NCBI GenBank assembly: GCA_029266455.1
Contig: JAQSWV010000018.1
Location: 1 to 48,631 of the forward strand
Direction of reading: 5' to 3'
Length of the DNA: 48,631 bases
Source of the DNA: Nocardioidaceae bacterium
Lineage (GTDB): Bacteria > Actinomycetota > Actinomycetes > Propionibacteriales > Nocardioidaceae
Shown: positions 26,229 to 33,831 of the stretch, in pieces
Position numbering within the stretch: the first letter of the stretch is position 1
Layout of the letters: the number at the start of each line of letters is the position of its first letter
Program-made: the position numbers and the translations under genes
Notes under the pieces: generated by a model
What the model was told of the DNA's origin: nothing
The model's input: the letters and a program-made list of their open reading frames with translations, nothing else
Database searches by the model: none

Positions 26229-27125
26229 ATGAGCACCAGCAGCTGGAACCTCGAGCAGGGGGACCCCATCAGCGCCCGGCTGACCACGGTCGAGCTGTTG
26301 GGCGGTGGGTCGGCCTACGAGGCCTATCTGGCCTTCGACCACCTGCTGTACGCGCCCGTCGTGGTCAAGATCGTGCGGCCCGACCAGGTGCACGACGCCT
26401 CCACCCTCGCCGGGCTCGAGCGCGAGACGGACATGGTCGGGGACCTTGCCCACCCGGCGATCGTCCGTGGGTTTCACGCAGTGCTGGACGGGCAGCGTCC
26501 ACACCTGGTGCTCGAGAACCTCGACGGCCCCCGGCTCTCGTCGCTGGTCCGCCGGCACGGACACCTGCCTCCTCAGCAGCTGCTTCCGCTCGGGCTGGAG
26601 CTCGCCTCGGCGCTGCACTATCTGCGTGAGCGGGATGTCGTCCACCTCGACATCAAGCCGGCGAACATCATCATGGGAGCGCCGCCGCGCCTGATCGACC
26701 TGAGCGTCGCCCGGTCGAGCGCTGAGGCGGCCGCCCTGACCACTGTCATCGGCACCGATGCATGGATGGCACCGGAGCAGTGCGACCCGCCGACCAGCGG
26801 GTCGCCGGGCTTCGCCAGCGACGTGTGGGGCCTGGGCGCCAGCCTGTTCTACGCCGCTGCCGGCTACCGGCCGTTTCCCCGCGACGAGGAGCCCGCTGAT
26901 TCCGGCGACGAAGACGAGCCTGCGGTGCAGCATCCGCAGCTGTCGTTGCCGCACGCGCCGCTACCGGAGCGCGTCGACCCATCCCTGCGCAAGGTGATCG
27001 AGTCGTGCCTGACACCGGATCCGGCCCAGCGGCCGCTCCCGGCGGAGATCGCGGGCATGCTCGAGCCGATGCTGGCGGCCCTCCCGCGTCCCCGGCTGGC
27101 CGGCTTCAAGGTGTCGATGCGCTGA
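26229..27125 (+). CDS. Soluble Ser/Thr protein kinase
   Basis: The protein has 298 residues from the ATG at 26229 (GGAG upstream). The kinase fold is complete: glycine loop LGGGSAYEAYLA at ~24-35, Lys47 in VVVKIV, catalytic HLDIKPANI with Asp141 and Asn146, an activation segment after IDLSVAR, GTDAWMAPEQC, and VWGLGASLFYAAAG. The DFG motif is replaced by Asp157-Leu-Ser; the metal-binding Asp is kept, so activity is likely. There is no membrane segment and no sensory domain, unlike most actinobacterial Pkn kinases. Its last 20 bases overlap the convergent response-regulator gene, so the kinase and the two-component system share a tail-to-tail border. Confidence 0.87.
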   Translation: MSTSSWNLEQGDPISARLTTVELLGGGSAYEAYLAFDHLLYAPVVVKIVRPDQVHDASTLAGLERETDMVGDLAHPAIVRGFHAVLDGQRPHLVLENLDGPRLSSLVRRHGHLPPQQLLPLGLELASALHYLRERDVVHLDIKPANIIMGAPPRLIDLSVARSSAEAAALTTVIGTDAWMAPEQCDPPTSGSPGFASDVWGLGASLFYAAAGYRPFPRDEEPADSGDEDEPAVQHPQLSLPHAPLPERVDPSLRKVIESCLTPDPAQRPLPAEIAGMLEPMLAALPRPRLAGFKVSMR

Positions 27126-27774
27126 GCCGGTACCCCATGCCGCGCACGGTCTCGATCAGGTCGGCACCCAGCTTCCTGCGCAGGTAGCCGACGTACACGT
27201 CGACGACGTTGCTGCCCGGGTCGAAGTCGTAGCCCCACACGTGGCTGAGGAGCTGCTCACGGCTCAGCACCTGCCCGGGGTTGCGCCAGAAGATCTCTGC
27301 GAGCGCGAACTCCCGGGCGGAGAGATCGACGGTGCGCCCGTCGACCGACGCCCGCCGGGTGCGCAGGTCCAGCCCGACCGGACCGTGCTGCAGCATCGTG
27401 ACCTCTGGGGTCCGGTCGCTGCGCAGCCGCAGCCGGATGCGCGCCAGCAGCTCGTCGAACTTGAACGGCTTGGGCATGTAGTCGTCGGCGCCCCCTTCCA
27501 GCGCTGCGACCGTGTCGGTCACCGAGTCGCGTGCTGTCAGGATGATCACCGGCAGCTGGCTTCGCGCCTGCCGGAGTCGTCGCAGCACGGTGAAACCGTC
27601 CATGCCGGGGAGCCCGACGTCGAGCACCACCAGATCGAACTCGCCGGACATCGCGTGCCCCAACCCGGAGATGCCGTCGCCCACCACGGTCGGTGTGAAC
27701 CCGTTGGCCCGGAGCCCCTTCTCGACGAAAGCGGCGATGCGAGTCTCGTCCTCGACGATGAGCACGCGGTTCAT
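27106..27774 (-). CDS. OmpR-family response regulator
   Basis: The protein has 222 residues. The receiver domain has the acidic pocket Glu8-Asp9, the phosphoacceptor Asp52 in VVLDVGLPGMDG, Thr in IILTARDS and Lys in MPKPFKFDEL. The C-terminal winged helix is of the OmpR/PhoB type (VDLSAREFALAEIFWRNPGQ, QLLSHVWGYDFDPGSNVVDV, RKLGADLIETVRGMGYRL). It should bind tandem sites spaced 11 bp, and such sites occur before the two Asp/Arg-rich genes nearby. Its ATG overlaps the histidine kinase stop (ATGA), so the pair is co-translated. The 3' end overlaps the convergent Ser/Thr kinase gene by 20 bp. Confidence 0.95.
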   Translation of the reverse strand: MNRVLIVEDETRIAAFVEKGLRANGFTPTVVGDGISGLGHAMSGEFDLVVLDVGLPGMDGFTVLRRLRQARSQLPVIILTARDSVTDTVAALEGGADDYMPKPFKFDELLARIRLRLRSDRTPEVTMLQHGPVGLDLRTRRASVDGRTVDLSAREFALAEIFWRNPGQVLSREQLLSHVWGYDFDPGSNVVDVYVGYLRRKLGADLIETVRGMGYRLSASTP

Positions 27775-29318
27775 GACCGACCATCCTGCACTGGGCCGGC
27801 TCGGGCGTGGCCGGCGTGCCCGTGGCGGGCGTGGTCATGACCGGCATCGATGGAGCTCCGCTGCCCCTCACCGGTCAGGTGACCGCCCGTACGCGGCAGG
27901 GTGAGGATGAAGGTCGCCCCCTGTCCGGCGGCTGACTCGACGTGCGCGCTCCCGCCGTGAGCCTCGGCGATCGCACGCACGATCGACAGTCCGAGCCCGG
28001 ACCCCTCCTCAGCCGTCTGGTCCTCGCCCTGGACGAAGCGCTCGAAGATCTTCTCGCGCTCGGCCTCGGCCACTCCCGGCCCGCCGTCACGCACCCACAG
28101 CCGCAAGAAGCTGTCGTCCAGCCGGGATCCCAAGGCCACCACGTCGCTGTGATCGGTGTGCCGCACCGCATTGGAGGCGAGCTGCAGGAGGGCCTGCGTG
28201 ACCCGTTGCCCATCCAGCCACTGCGTCCCCACTGCGCGCTCGTCGACCTGCCAGGCGCGCTCGGCGGTCGCTCGCGCCTTGTCGACGACCTGATCCAGGA
28301 GGGGTCCGATGTCGGTGGGCGCAGGGTGCACGAAGTCGGGGCGGTCCGCCTTGGCCAGGAGGATCAGGTCGTCCACCATCCGTGACATCCGGTCGATCTC
28401 GTCCAGCAGCAGCTCCCGGGTGACCGTCACATCACGGGCGTCGTAGGGGTCGAGCAGCTCGAGGTGGCCACGTAGCACCGTCACCGGCGTCCGCAGCTCG
28501 TGGCCGGCATCGTCGAGGAAGGTGCGCTGGGTGGCGAAGGCGCGGTCCAGTCGCTCGAGCATCGCGTTGACCGTGCGTACAAGGTCGGAGATGTCGTCGT
28601 CGCCCTCCACCGGGATGCGGCGGGACAGGTCGGTGTCCGTGATCTCCTGTGCGGTGGCGCGAAGCTGACGGACCGGCGAGAGCAGCCGTCCGCTGACCGA
28701 CCACGCGCCGACGGTCACCGCCAGCAGCGCGATGACACAGACCGCGACGTACGTGCGCACCGTCTGGAAGAACTCCTCCCGCTCCTGGCCGGTGAGATAG
28801 GCCACGATGAATGCGCCGTCGCCGGTGTCGTCCTCGATCGGCTGAACGGCGGTCAGTGTCGACCCGAGCACGGTCTCCATCTCGACCGTGCCGCCCCCGT
28901 CGTCGATGAGGCCGCGGACGCGGTCGACGAAGGCGTCATCTGCCAGCAGCTCCTCACCGACCCCGTCGACACTGTTCTGGAACTGCGGTCGGTTGTTGAA
29001 CCACGCGATGAGCACCTCGCGCTCGTCCGGCGCATTGCGCAGCAAGGTCACGAACGTGAGCCGGCGGACGGTACCGAAGGGGCGCCGGGTCTCCGGGTCG
29101 ATGCCGTCCGTACGGAGGGTCTTGAACTCGTCCAGCTCGTCGGTCACCGAGTTCAGGATTCTCCGGTCGGTGCGCCGCTCCTCGACCAGGTACGCGGCGA
29201 GGCCGGCACCGCTCATCGCCAGCGAGGTGAAGACCACGACCGCGAGGGTGATGCGGGCACGGACCGACCGCCACCACGGCAGCCGATGTCCGCGCGCAGC
29301 CGTGTCCGCGTCCGTCAC
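27771..29318 (-). CDS. Membrane sensor histidine kinase
   Basis: The protein has 515 residues. A first membrane helix is at ~22-45 (LAVVVFTSLAMSGAGLAAYLV), an extracytoplasmic sensor of ~140 residues follows, and a second helix (VAVCVIALLAVTVGAWSV) lies near 190-208. Then come a HAMP linker, the DHp domain with the phosphorylated His273 in FLDDAGHELRTPV, and the ATPase domain with N-box LLQLASNAVRHT, G1 DGGPGV and G2 GSGLGLSIV. The last ~30 residues form a His-rich tail (AGHDHARHGHAGHARAG) not usual for the family. It phosphorylates the adjacent OmpR-type regulator. The gene lies 31 bp downstream of the Asp/Arg-rich membrane protein and is probably in its operon. The signal is unknown. Confidence 0.94.
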   Translation of the reverse strand: MTDADTAARGHRLPWWRSVRARITLAVVVFTSLAMSGAGLAAYLVEERRTDRRILNSVTDELDEFKTLRTDGIDPETRRPFGTVRRLTFVTLLRNAPDEREVLIAWFNNRPQFQNSVDGVGEELLADDAFVDRVRGLIDDGGGTVEMETVLGSTLTAVQPIEDDTGDGAFIVAYLTGQEREEFFQTVRTYVAVCVIALLAVTVGAWSVSGRLLSPVRQLRATAQEITDTDLSRRIPVEGDDDISDLVRTVNAMLERLDRAFATQRTFLDDAGHELRTPVTVLRGHLELLDPYDARDVTVTRELLLDEIDRMSRMVDDLILLAKADRPDFVHPAPTDIGPLLDQVVDKARATAERAWQVDERAVGTQWLDGQRVTQALLQLASNAVRHTDHSDVVALGSRLDDSFLRLWVRDGGPGVAEAEREKIFERFVQGEDQTAEEGSGLGLSIVRAIAEAHGGSAHVESAAGQGATFILTLPRTGGHLTGEGQRSSIDAGHDHARHGHAGHARAGPVQDGRS

Positions 29319-29349
29319 CGCCCTCCGGCGTCAGGCATCTCGCCTGGCG

Positions 29350-29880
29350 TCAGTCATCATCGCCCCCGTCGTCTCCGTCATCGTCACCGTCGTCACCATC
29401 GTCGTCCCCGTAGCCGCCCTCGTGGTCATCGTCTCGCACCGGGTCGGGCAACGGAGAAACAGGTGTGACGCGGTTCTCGCGGCGGTCGTCGCTGCGGTCG
29501 TCGATGCGGTCGGCCTGCCGATCGGCCTTGCGGTCGTCGCGCCGGTCGTCGCGCCGGTCATCGCGCCGGTCATCGTTGCGGTCGGCCTGCCGATCGGTCC
29601 TGCGGTCGTCGCGCCGATCGTCGCTGCGGGCGGCCATACGGTCGGCCAAGCGGTCGGCCCGACGCTCGGAGCGGCGCTCGTCGTCGTCTCGCGAACCGGT
29701 GCGCTGGCCAGCGCCGACGCGGCTCGTCTGCGGGTCACCTCGCACCCCGGCATCGGGGGAGATCGTGGCCGCCTCGATCTGGGGCCCGCGGGGTGGTGCG
29801 CCGAGACCCTGCTGCACGAGCCAGCCGCCTGCCACGACCACGGCGGCGGTCACCGCTGCTGCCTTCCATGAGGTCTGCAC
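29350..29880 (-). CDS. Membrane-anchored Asp/Arg-rich low-complexity protein
   Basis: The protein has 176 residues from the GTG at 29880; the longer frame upstream would run through the operator-like repeats. A single hydrophobic segment AAAVTAAVVVAGGWLV near residues 7-22 anchors or exports it. Residues ~64-135 are almost only Asp and Arg with reiterated DDRRDDRR, ADRQADR and similar units, encoded by an internally repetitive stretch at ~29470-29660. The C terminus is a polyacidic tail of Asp and Gly (GDDDGDDGDDDGDDGGDDD). No family is recognised. It is the first gene of an operon with the histidine kinase and response regulator, so it may be a sensed or sensing accessory of the kinase. It resembles the exported protein at 25724 in design. 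Confidence 0.65.
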   Translation of the reverse strand: MQTSWKAAAVTAAVVVAGGWLVQQGLGAPPRGPQIEAATISPDAGVRGDPQTSRVGAGQRTGSRDDDERRSERRADRLADRMAARSDDRRDDRRTDRQADRNDDRRDDRRDDRRDDRKADRQADRIDDRSDDRRENRVTPVSPLPDPVRDDDHEGGYGDDDGDDGDDDGDDGGDDD

Positions 29881-29913
29881 CCCGCTAGCGTGACCGACGA
29901 GGATGCATCGCGG

Positions 29914-29941
29914 ATGAGAACGCCATGAGAACCATCTCATC
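29914..29941. promoter_or_regulatory. Operator-like site B with 11-bp spaced direct repeat
   Basis: ATGAGAAC occurs at 29914-29921 and 29925-29932, 11 bp apart, and the second copy continues as an inverted pair ATGAGA/TCTCAT. This segment is 14/17 identical to site A. It lies 34-60 bp upstream of the Asp/Arg-rich membrane protein start, where an OmpR-type activator would sit, and 92 bp ahead of the divergent ribF. The rest of 29881-30032 shows only a TAGCG -10-like element for the minus-strand gene and the ribF ribosome-binding site. Confidence 0.5.
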
Positions 29942-30032
29942 CGCCCGCGTTCGCCGGCTGCCCCGGCGTGCGGTGGCGCGCGTGGCAGGCTGGGCGCGCC
30001 CGATCCGCCGCCCGTGAGGAGACCAACCCGAC

Positions 30033-30986
30033 GTGACCGTGTGGCGTCAGCTCGAACAGGTGCCGCCCGACCTGGGCCCGACGGTCGTCACCATCGGCAA
30101 CTTCGACGGTGTGCATCGCGGACACCGCCTCGTCCTGGACCGCACGCGCACGGCTGCCGGGAGGGTCGGTCCGGACGTGCCCGTGGTCGTCGTCACCTTC
30201 GAGCCGCACCCGATGGCCGTGCTGGCGCCGGACCGGGCCCCGGTCGCGCTCACGACGATGGCGCAGCGGACCCGACTGCTGGCAGCGACGGGCGATGAGC
30301 ACGTCCTCGTGCTCCCCTTCGACCGCACGATGGCCGCCTGGTCGCCCGAGGAGTTCGTGCGCCGTGTCCTCGTCGACCGCCTGCACGCTGCGGTCGTCGT
30401 GGTCGGGGCGAACTTCCGCTTCGGCCATCGCGCCAGCGGCGACGTCGACACCCTGCGCAGGCTGGGCGAGCGGCTGGGGTTCACCGTCGACGGCCTCGAC
30501 CTGGTGGGCGGCGACCCGCCCTGGTCGTCGACGGTCGTGCGCCAGGCCCTCGACCGGGGCGACGTCGAGACCGCGACCGCTGTCCTGGGTCGCCCGCACT
30601 CGGTGGAGGGCGTCGTGGTGGAGGGCGACCACCGCGGCCGCGCACTCGGCTACCCGACCGCCAACGTCCCCACCTCGGGAATGGTCGCGGTCCCGGCCGA
30701 CGGTGTGTACGCGGGCACGCTCCAGCGGCTGGACGATGATCTGGCTCTCCCTCTGCCGGCAGCCATCAGCGTGGGTACCAACCCGACCTTCGGCGGTGTC
30801 GAACGACGGGTGGAGTCGTACGTCCTCGATCGTGACGACCTCGAGCTGTACGGGGTGCCGGTGCGGGTCGACTTCGTCGTCCGGCTCCGCGGCCAGGTCC
30901 GCTTCTACGGGGTCGACGACCTGGTGCGTCAGATGGCCGAGGACGTGGAGCGGACCCGGATCGCCCTCGGCGTCGCTCCAGCGTGA
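30033..30986 (+). CDS. ribF: Bifunctional riboflavin kinase / FAD synthetase
   Basis: The protein has 317 residues. The N-terminal FMN adenylyltransferase domain shows VVTIGNFDGVHRGHRLVL with the nucleotidyltransferase HxGH-type motif, VVTFEPHPMAVLAPDRAP and VVGANFRFGHRASGD. The C-terminal flavokinase domain shows VVVEGDHRGRALGYPTANVP, DGVYAGTL, ISVGTNPTFGG and ESYVLDRDDLELYG. It makes FMN and then FAD in the cytosol. The GTG start has GAGGAG 13 bases upstream, rather distant. ribF usually follows truB directly; here the two-component and kinase genes lie between them. Confidence 0.96.
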   Translation: MTVWRQLEQVPPDLGPTVVTIGNFDGVHRGHRLVLDRTRTAAGRVGPDVPVVVVTFEPHPMAVLAPDRAPVALTTMAQRTRLLAATGDEHVLVLPFDRTMAAWSPEEFVRRVLVDRLHAAVVVVGANFRFGHRASGDVDTLRRLGERLGFTVDGLDLVGGDPPWSSTVVRQALDRGDVETATAVLGRPHSVEGVVVEGDHRGRALGYPTANVPTSGMVAVPADGVYAGTLQRLDDDLALPLPAAISVGTNPTFGGVERRVESYVLDRDDLELYGVPVRVDFVVRLRGQVRFYGVDDLVRQMAEDVERTRIALGVAPA

Positions 30987-31046
30987 GCGGACCGGGCTGA
31001 CGGCCGTGCCAGGACAGGGCCCGGACCCGTCCCCGGCCGCGGTGGC

Positions 31047-32015
31047 TCACCCGCCCAGCAGTGACGCGGTGAACCGCTGCTCGCGCCGGGTGAGCGCCTC
31101 GGCAGGCCGACGTGCGAGTGCGGCCTTCGCCTGCTGGCGCACCGCGACAGAAGGCGGCCGGCCACGGAGGACCTGGTGGATCGCTTCCGCGCTGGCCTGC
31201 ATGCCCGACACGAAGGGGTGGTAGGCAAGCGCCTCCAGCGCACGGGTACGCCGACCGTTCACCCAGGCCTCCCGGGCGCAGATGTCATGACCGATCGACG
31301 GTCCGTAGGTGTCGACGTAGACGGCCTGCGTGCCGGCCGCCCGGCGCAGCCCCGCGTTGAGGGCTCGCTCGACGCGGTCGAGGTACCGGTTGTCGCGGGC
31401 GTCGAACGGCAACGCGGCACAGGTCCCCCGCTCCGGCACGATGCGGGGGTAGCCCACGACGGCGATGACGGCAGTGGGAGCCCGGGCACGGATCGCTGCC
31501 ACGATCCGGGACACCCGACGGCTGACCCGCTCGAGCGTTCCCGGCAGGTCGGGGGGACGGGCGCCGGCCACCAGCGAGGAGAACAGGTCGGCGTCGTTGC
31601 CACCCACCCCCAGCGTGACCAGGTCGCTGTCAGCCGTGACCGCAGACAGCTGCGCCGGCGCCCTGCGACCGAACCAGGACTGCGACGCCGTGATGTTGCC
31701 GGTGTCGGCACCCGAGCAGCTGACGTCGACCAGGTCGTCGACCTCCAGCCACTGCGCCAGCACGGCGGGGTAGTTGCGGGTCGACCGCAGGCAGGTCGGC
31801 GGATCGCTGCGCATCCACCGGATCAGCGGCCCGGCGGTGTAGGAGTCGCCGAGCGCCACGTACGTGGCCACCGGACCGGGAGGCAGGACCGTGTCGCCCG
31901 TCGCGGCAGGGTTCGGCTGCCTGGCGTCACCCTCCCCACTGCTCTGGACGGCTGCGGTCGCGACCAGCGCAAGCACGACCAGGCCCGTGATCGCCAGGAG
32001 CAGGCGGAGGCGCAC
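31047..32015 (-). CDS. Exported SGNH/GDSL-family hydrolase
   Basis: The protein has 322 residues. An N-terminal hydrophobic segment (LLLAITGLVVLALVATAAV) acts as signal or anchor. The SGNH blocks are visible: GDSYT with the nucleophile at Ser58, a Gly-containing block II (SCSGADTGNI), LGVGGNDADLF for block III, and a His in AYHPFVSGM for block V. The Asp normally three residues before that His is not present (LAYH), as in some esterases with a catalytic dyad. Paired cysteines suggest disulfides. The family hydrolyses esters of lipids or of polysaccharides; the substrate is unknown. AGAGGA precedes the GTG start. It converges with ribF. Confidence 0.88.
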   Translation of the reverse strand: MRLRLLLAITGLVVLALVATAAVQSSGEGDARQPNPAATGDTVLPPGPVATYVALGDSYTAGPLIRWMRSDPPTCLRSTRNYPAVLAQWLEVDDLVDVSCSGADTGNITASQSWFGRRAPAQLSAVTADSDLVTLGVGGNDADLFSSLVAGARPPDLPGTLERVSRRVSRIVAAIRARAPTAVIAVVGYPRIVPERGTCAALPFDARDNRYLDRVERALNAGLRRAAGTQAVYVDTYGPSIGHDICAREAWVNGRRTRALEALAYHPFVSGMQASAEAIHQVLRGRPPSVAVRQQAKAALARRPAEALTRREQRFTASLLGG

Positions 32016-32101
32016 GTACCGTTCCTCTCGAGAGAAGCCTTCACGGGGAGGTTACGTCCGCTTCCTGACGGCACCCGGAGCGTGCGCCGACCGGCTTCCC
32101 G

Positions 32102-32107
32102 TACGCT
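32102..32107 (+). promoter_or_regulatory. -10-like element upstream of the amidohydrolase
   Basis: TACGCT lies 36 bp before the GTG at 32144, and a strong GGAGGGG ribosome-binding site is between them. A -35 element is not evident. Confidence 0.4.
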
Positions 32108-32143
32108 CCGGGCCGACGCACCGACGCACGGAGGGGGATCGGC

Positions 32144-33781
32144 GTGCAGGCTGACCTGCTGCTTCAGGGCGGACCGGTGTGGACCGGTCGCGCGGACGAC
32201 CCGGATGCCGGCGCCGTGGCGCTGCAGGGCGGGCGAGTGGTCGCGTTGGACGCCGAGGCGGCCTCCCTGGCCGGGACCGACACCCGCGTCGTCGATCTGG
32301 CTGGTCGGCTCGCGCTACCGGGATTCATCGATGCCCACGTGCACCCGGTACAGGGCGGCCTCGGACTGCAAGGGTGCACTCTCACCGAGCTGCCCGACGA
32401 CGAAGAGGTCTACCTCCGGGCCTTGGACGCGTACGCCGGCACCCAGCCGGCCGGCGACTGGATGCGTGCCTCCGGGTGGTCGATGTCTGCCTTCCCTGGT
32501 GGCACCCCGACCCGGCAGAGCCTTGATCGGGCGGTTCCCGACCGGCCGGTGTTCTTGCCCAACCGTGACGCTCACAGCGCCTGGGTCAACAGCCGCGCCC
32601 TCGAGCTCGCCGGCATCGACCGCGACACTCCGGACCCGCCCGGTGGCCGGATCGAGCGGGAGCCAGACGGCACGCCCTCCGGCACCCTGCACGAGCGCGC
32701 CATGGAGCTGGTGTCGGTACTGGTCCCGCCCGTGGACGACGAGCAGCGCCTGCAGGGTCTGCTGCGGGCGCAGGAGCACCTGCACGCGCTGGGCATCGTC
32801 GCCTGGCAGGACGCCATCGTTGGCAACTATGCGGTCTGGGGTGATCCGTACCCCGCCTACCTGCGGGCCGTGCGAGACGACCTGCTCACCGCACGTGTGA
32901 CCGGGGCGCTGTGGTGGGACCGGAACCGCGGTCTCGAGCAGGTCGACGACCTCGTGGACCTTCGAGCCGAGGGCACCGTGGGACGGTTCCGCCCACTGGC
33001 GGTCAAAATCATGCAGGACGGCATCGCCGAGTCGTTCACCGCCGGGATGCAGGAGCCCTACCTCGACGGCCACGGGCACCCGACCGGCAACCGCGGGCTG
33101 TCGTACGTCGAACCCGCACTTCTGGCCGAGGCCGTGACCCTCCTCGACCGACGCGGCTTCCAGGTGCACGTGCATGCGATCGGCGACCGGGCCGTGCGCG
33201 AGACGCTGGACGCCTTCGCGGCCGCCCGGGCGGCCAACGGACCGAGTGCGGGGCGCCACCACCTGGCGCACCTGCAGGTGATCCATCCCGACGACGTGCC
33301 GCGGTTCAGCGCGCTCGACCTCACTGCCAACGTGCAGCCGTTGTGGGCGTGCCATGAGCCGCAGATGGACGAGCTGACGCTGCCGTTCCTCGGGGAGCCG
33401 CGGGGCAGCTGGCAGTACCCATTCGGCGATCTGCTCCGCTGCGGCGCGCGGCTCGCGGCCGGGTCCGACTGGCCGGTCAGCTCCGCGGACCCGTTGCACG
33501 GCATCCAGGTGGCGGTGACGCGGTTGCGCAGCGATGGCGACGCCATCGGGTACGAGCCGCTGCTGCCCGACCAGGCGATCGGGCTGTCCGACGCCCTGCG
33601 CGCATACACGGCAGGGTCGGCGTACGTGACGCACGACGACGACGCCGGAGTGCTGCGGCCGGGGTCGAGGGGGGACGTGGTCGTGTTGGACCGGGACATC
33701 TTCAGCCGGCCGGCGGAACAGATCTCGTCGGCTTGTGTCGACCTGACCGTCGTCGACGGCCGGGTCGTGCACGAACGCTGA
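32144..33781 (+). CDS. YtcJ-type metal-dependent amidohydrolase
   Basis: The protein has 545 residues, close to the YtcJ/LAF3-like family size. The metal-binding HxH is at His65 and His67 in FIDAHVHPVQGG. Other family marks are SLDRAVPDRPVFLPNRDAHS, VNSRALELAGI, GTLHERAMELV, a conserved Lys region AVKIMQDGIAESFT, VHVHAIGDRAV with further metal ligands, HLQVIHPDD, LTANVQPLWAC, and LAAGSDWPVSSADPL near the end with the catalytic Asp. Substrates of this group (N-acyl amino acids, formamides or others) are rarely known. It shares no operon with neighbours and ends in a perfect hairpin before a convergent gene. Confidence 0.92.
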   Translation: MQADLLLQGGPVWTGRADDPDAGAVALQGGRVVALDAEAASLAGTDTRVVDLAGRLALPGFIDAHVHPVQGGLGLQGCTLTELPDDEEVYLRALDAYAGTQPAGDWMRASGWSMSAFPGGTPTRQSLDRAVPDRPVFLPNRDAHSAWVNSRALELAGIDRDTPDPPGGRIEREPDGTPSGTLHERAMELVSVLVPPVDDEQRLQGLLRAQEHLHALGIVAWQDAIVGNYAVWGDPYPAYLRAVRDDLLTARVTGALWWDRNRGLEQVDDLVDLRAEGTVGRFRPLAVKIMQDGIAESFTAGMQEPYLDGHGHPTGNRGLSYVEPALLAEAVTLLDRRGFQVHVHAIGDRAVRETLDAFAAARAANGPSAGRHHLAHLQVIHPDDVPRFSALDLTANVQPLWACHEPQMDELTLPFLGEPRGSWQYPFGDLLRCGARLAAGSDWPVSSADPLHGIQVAVTRLRSDGDAIGYEPLLPDQAIGLSDALRAYTAGSAYVTHDDDAGVLRPGSRGDVVVLDRDIFSRPAEQISSACVDLTVVDGRVVHER

Positions 33782-33783
33782 AG

Positions 33784-33808
33784 GCTGCGGCTGCCACGCA
33801 GCCGCAGC
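33784..33808. terminator. Perfect hairpin between convergent amidohydrolase and glycosyltransferase genes
   Basis: GCTGCGGCTGC at 33784-33794 and GCAGCCGCAGC at 33798-33808 form an 11-bp perfect stem with a three-base loop. It begins three bases after the amidohydrolase stop and lies 24 bp from the stop of the opposite gene. No T-run follows on either side, so it is best read as a bidirectional, U-less actinobacterial terminator. Confidence 0.65.
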
Positions 33809-33831
33809 GGCGTGCCTCGGGACGCCGGCCG

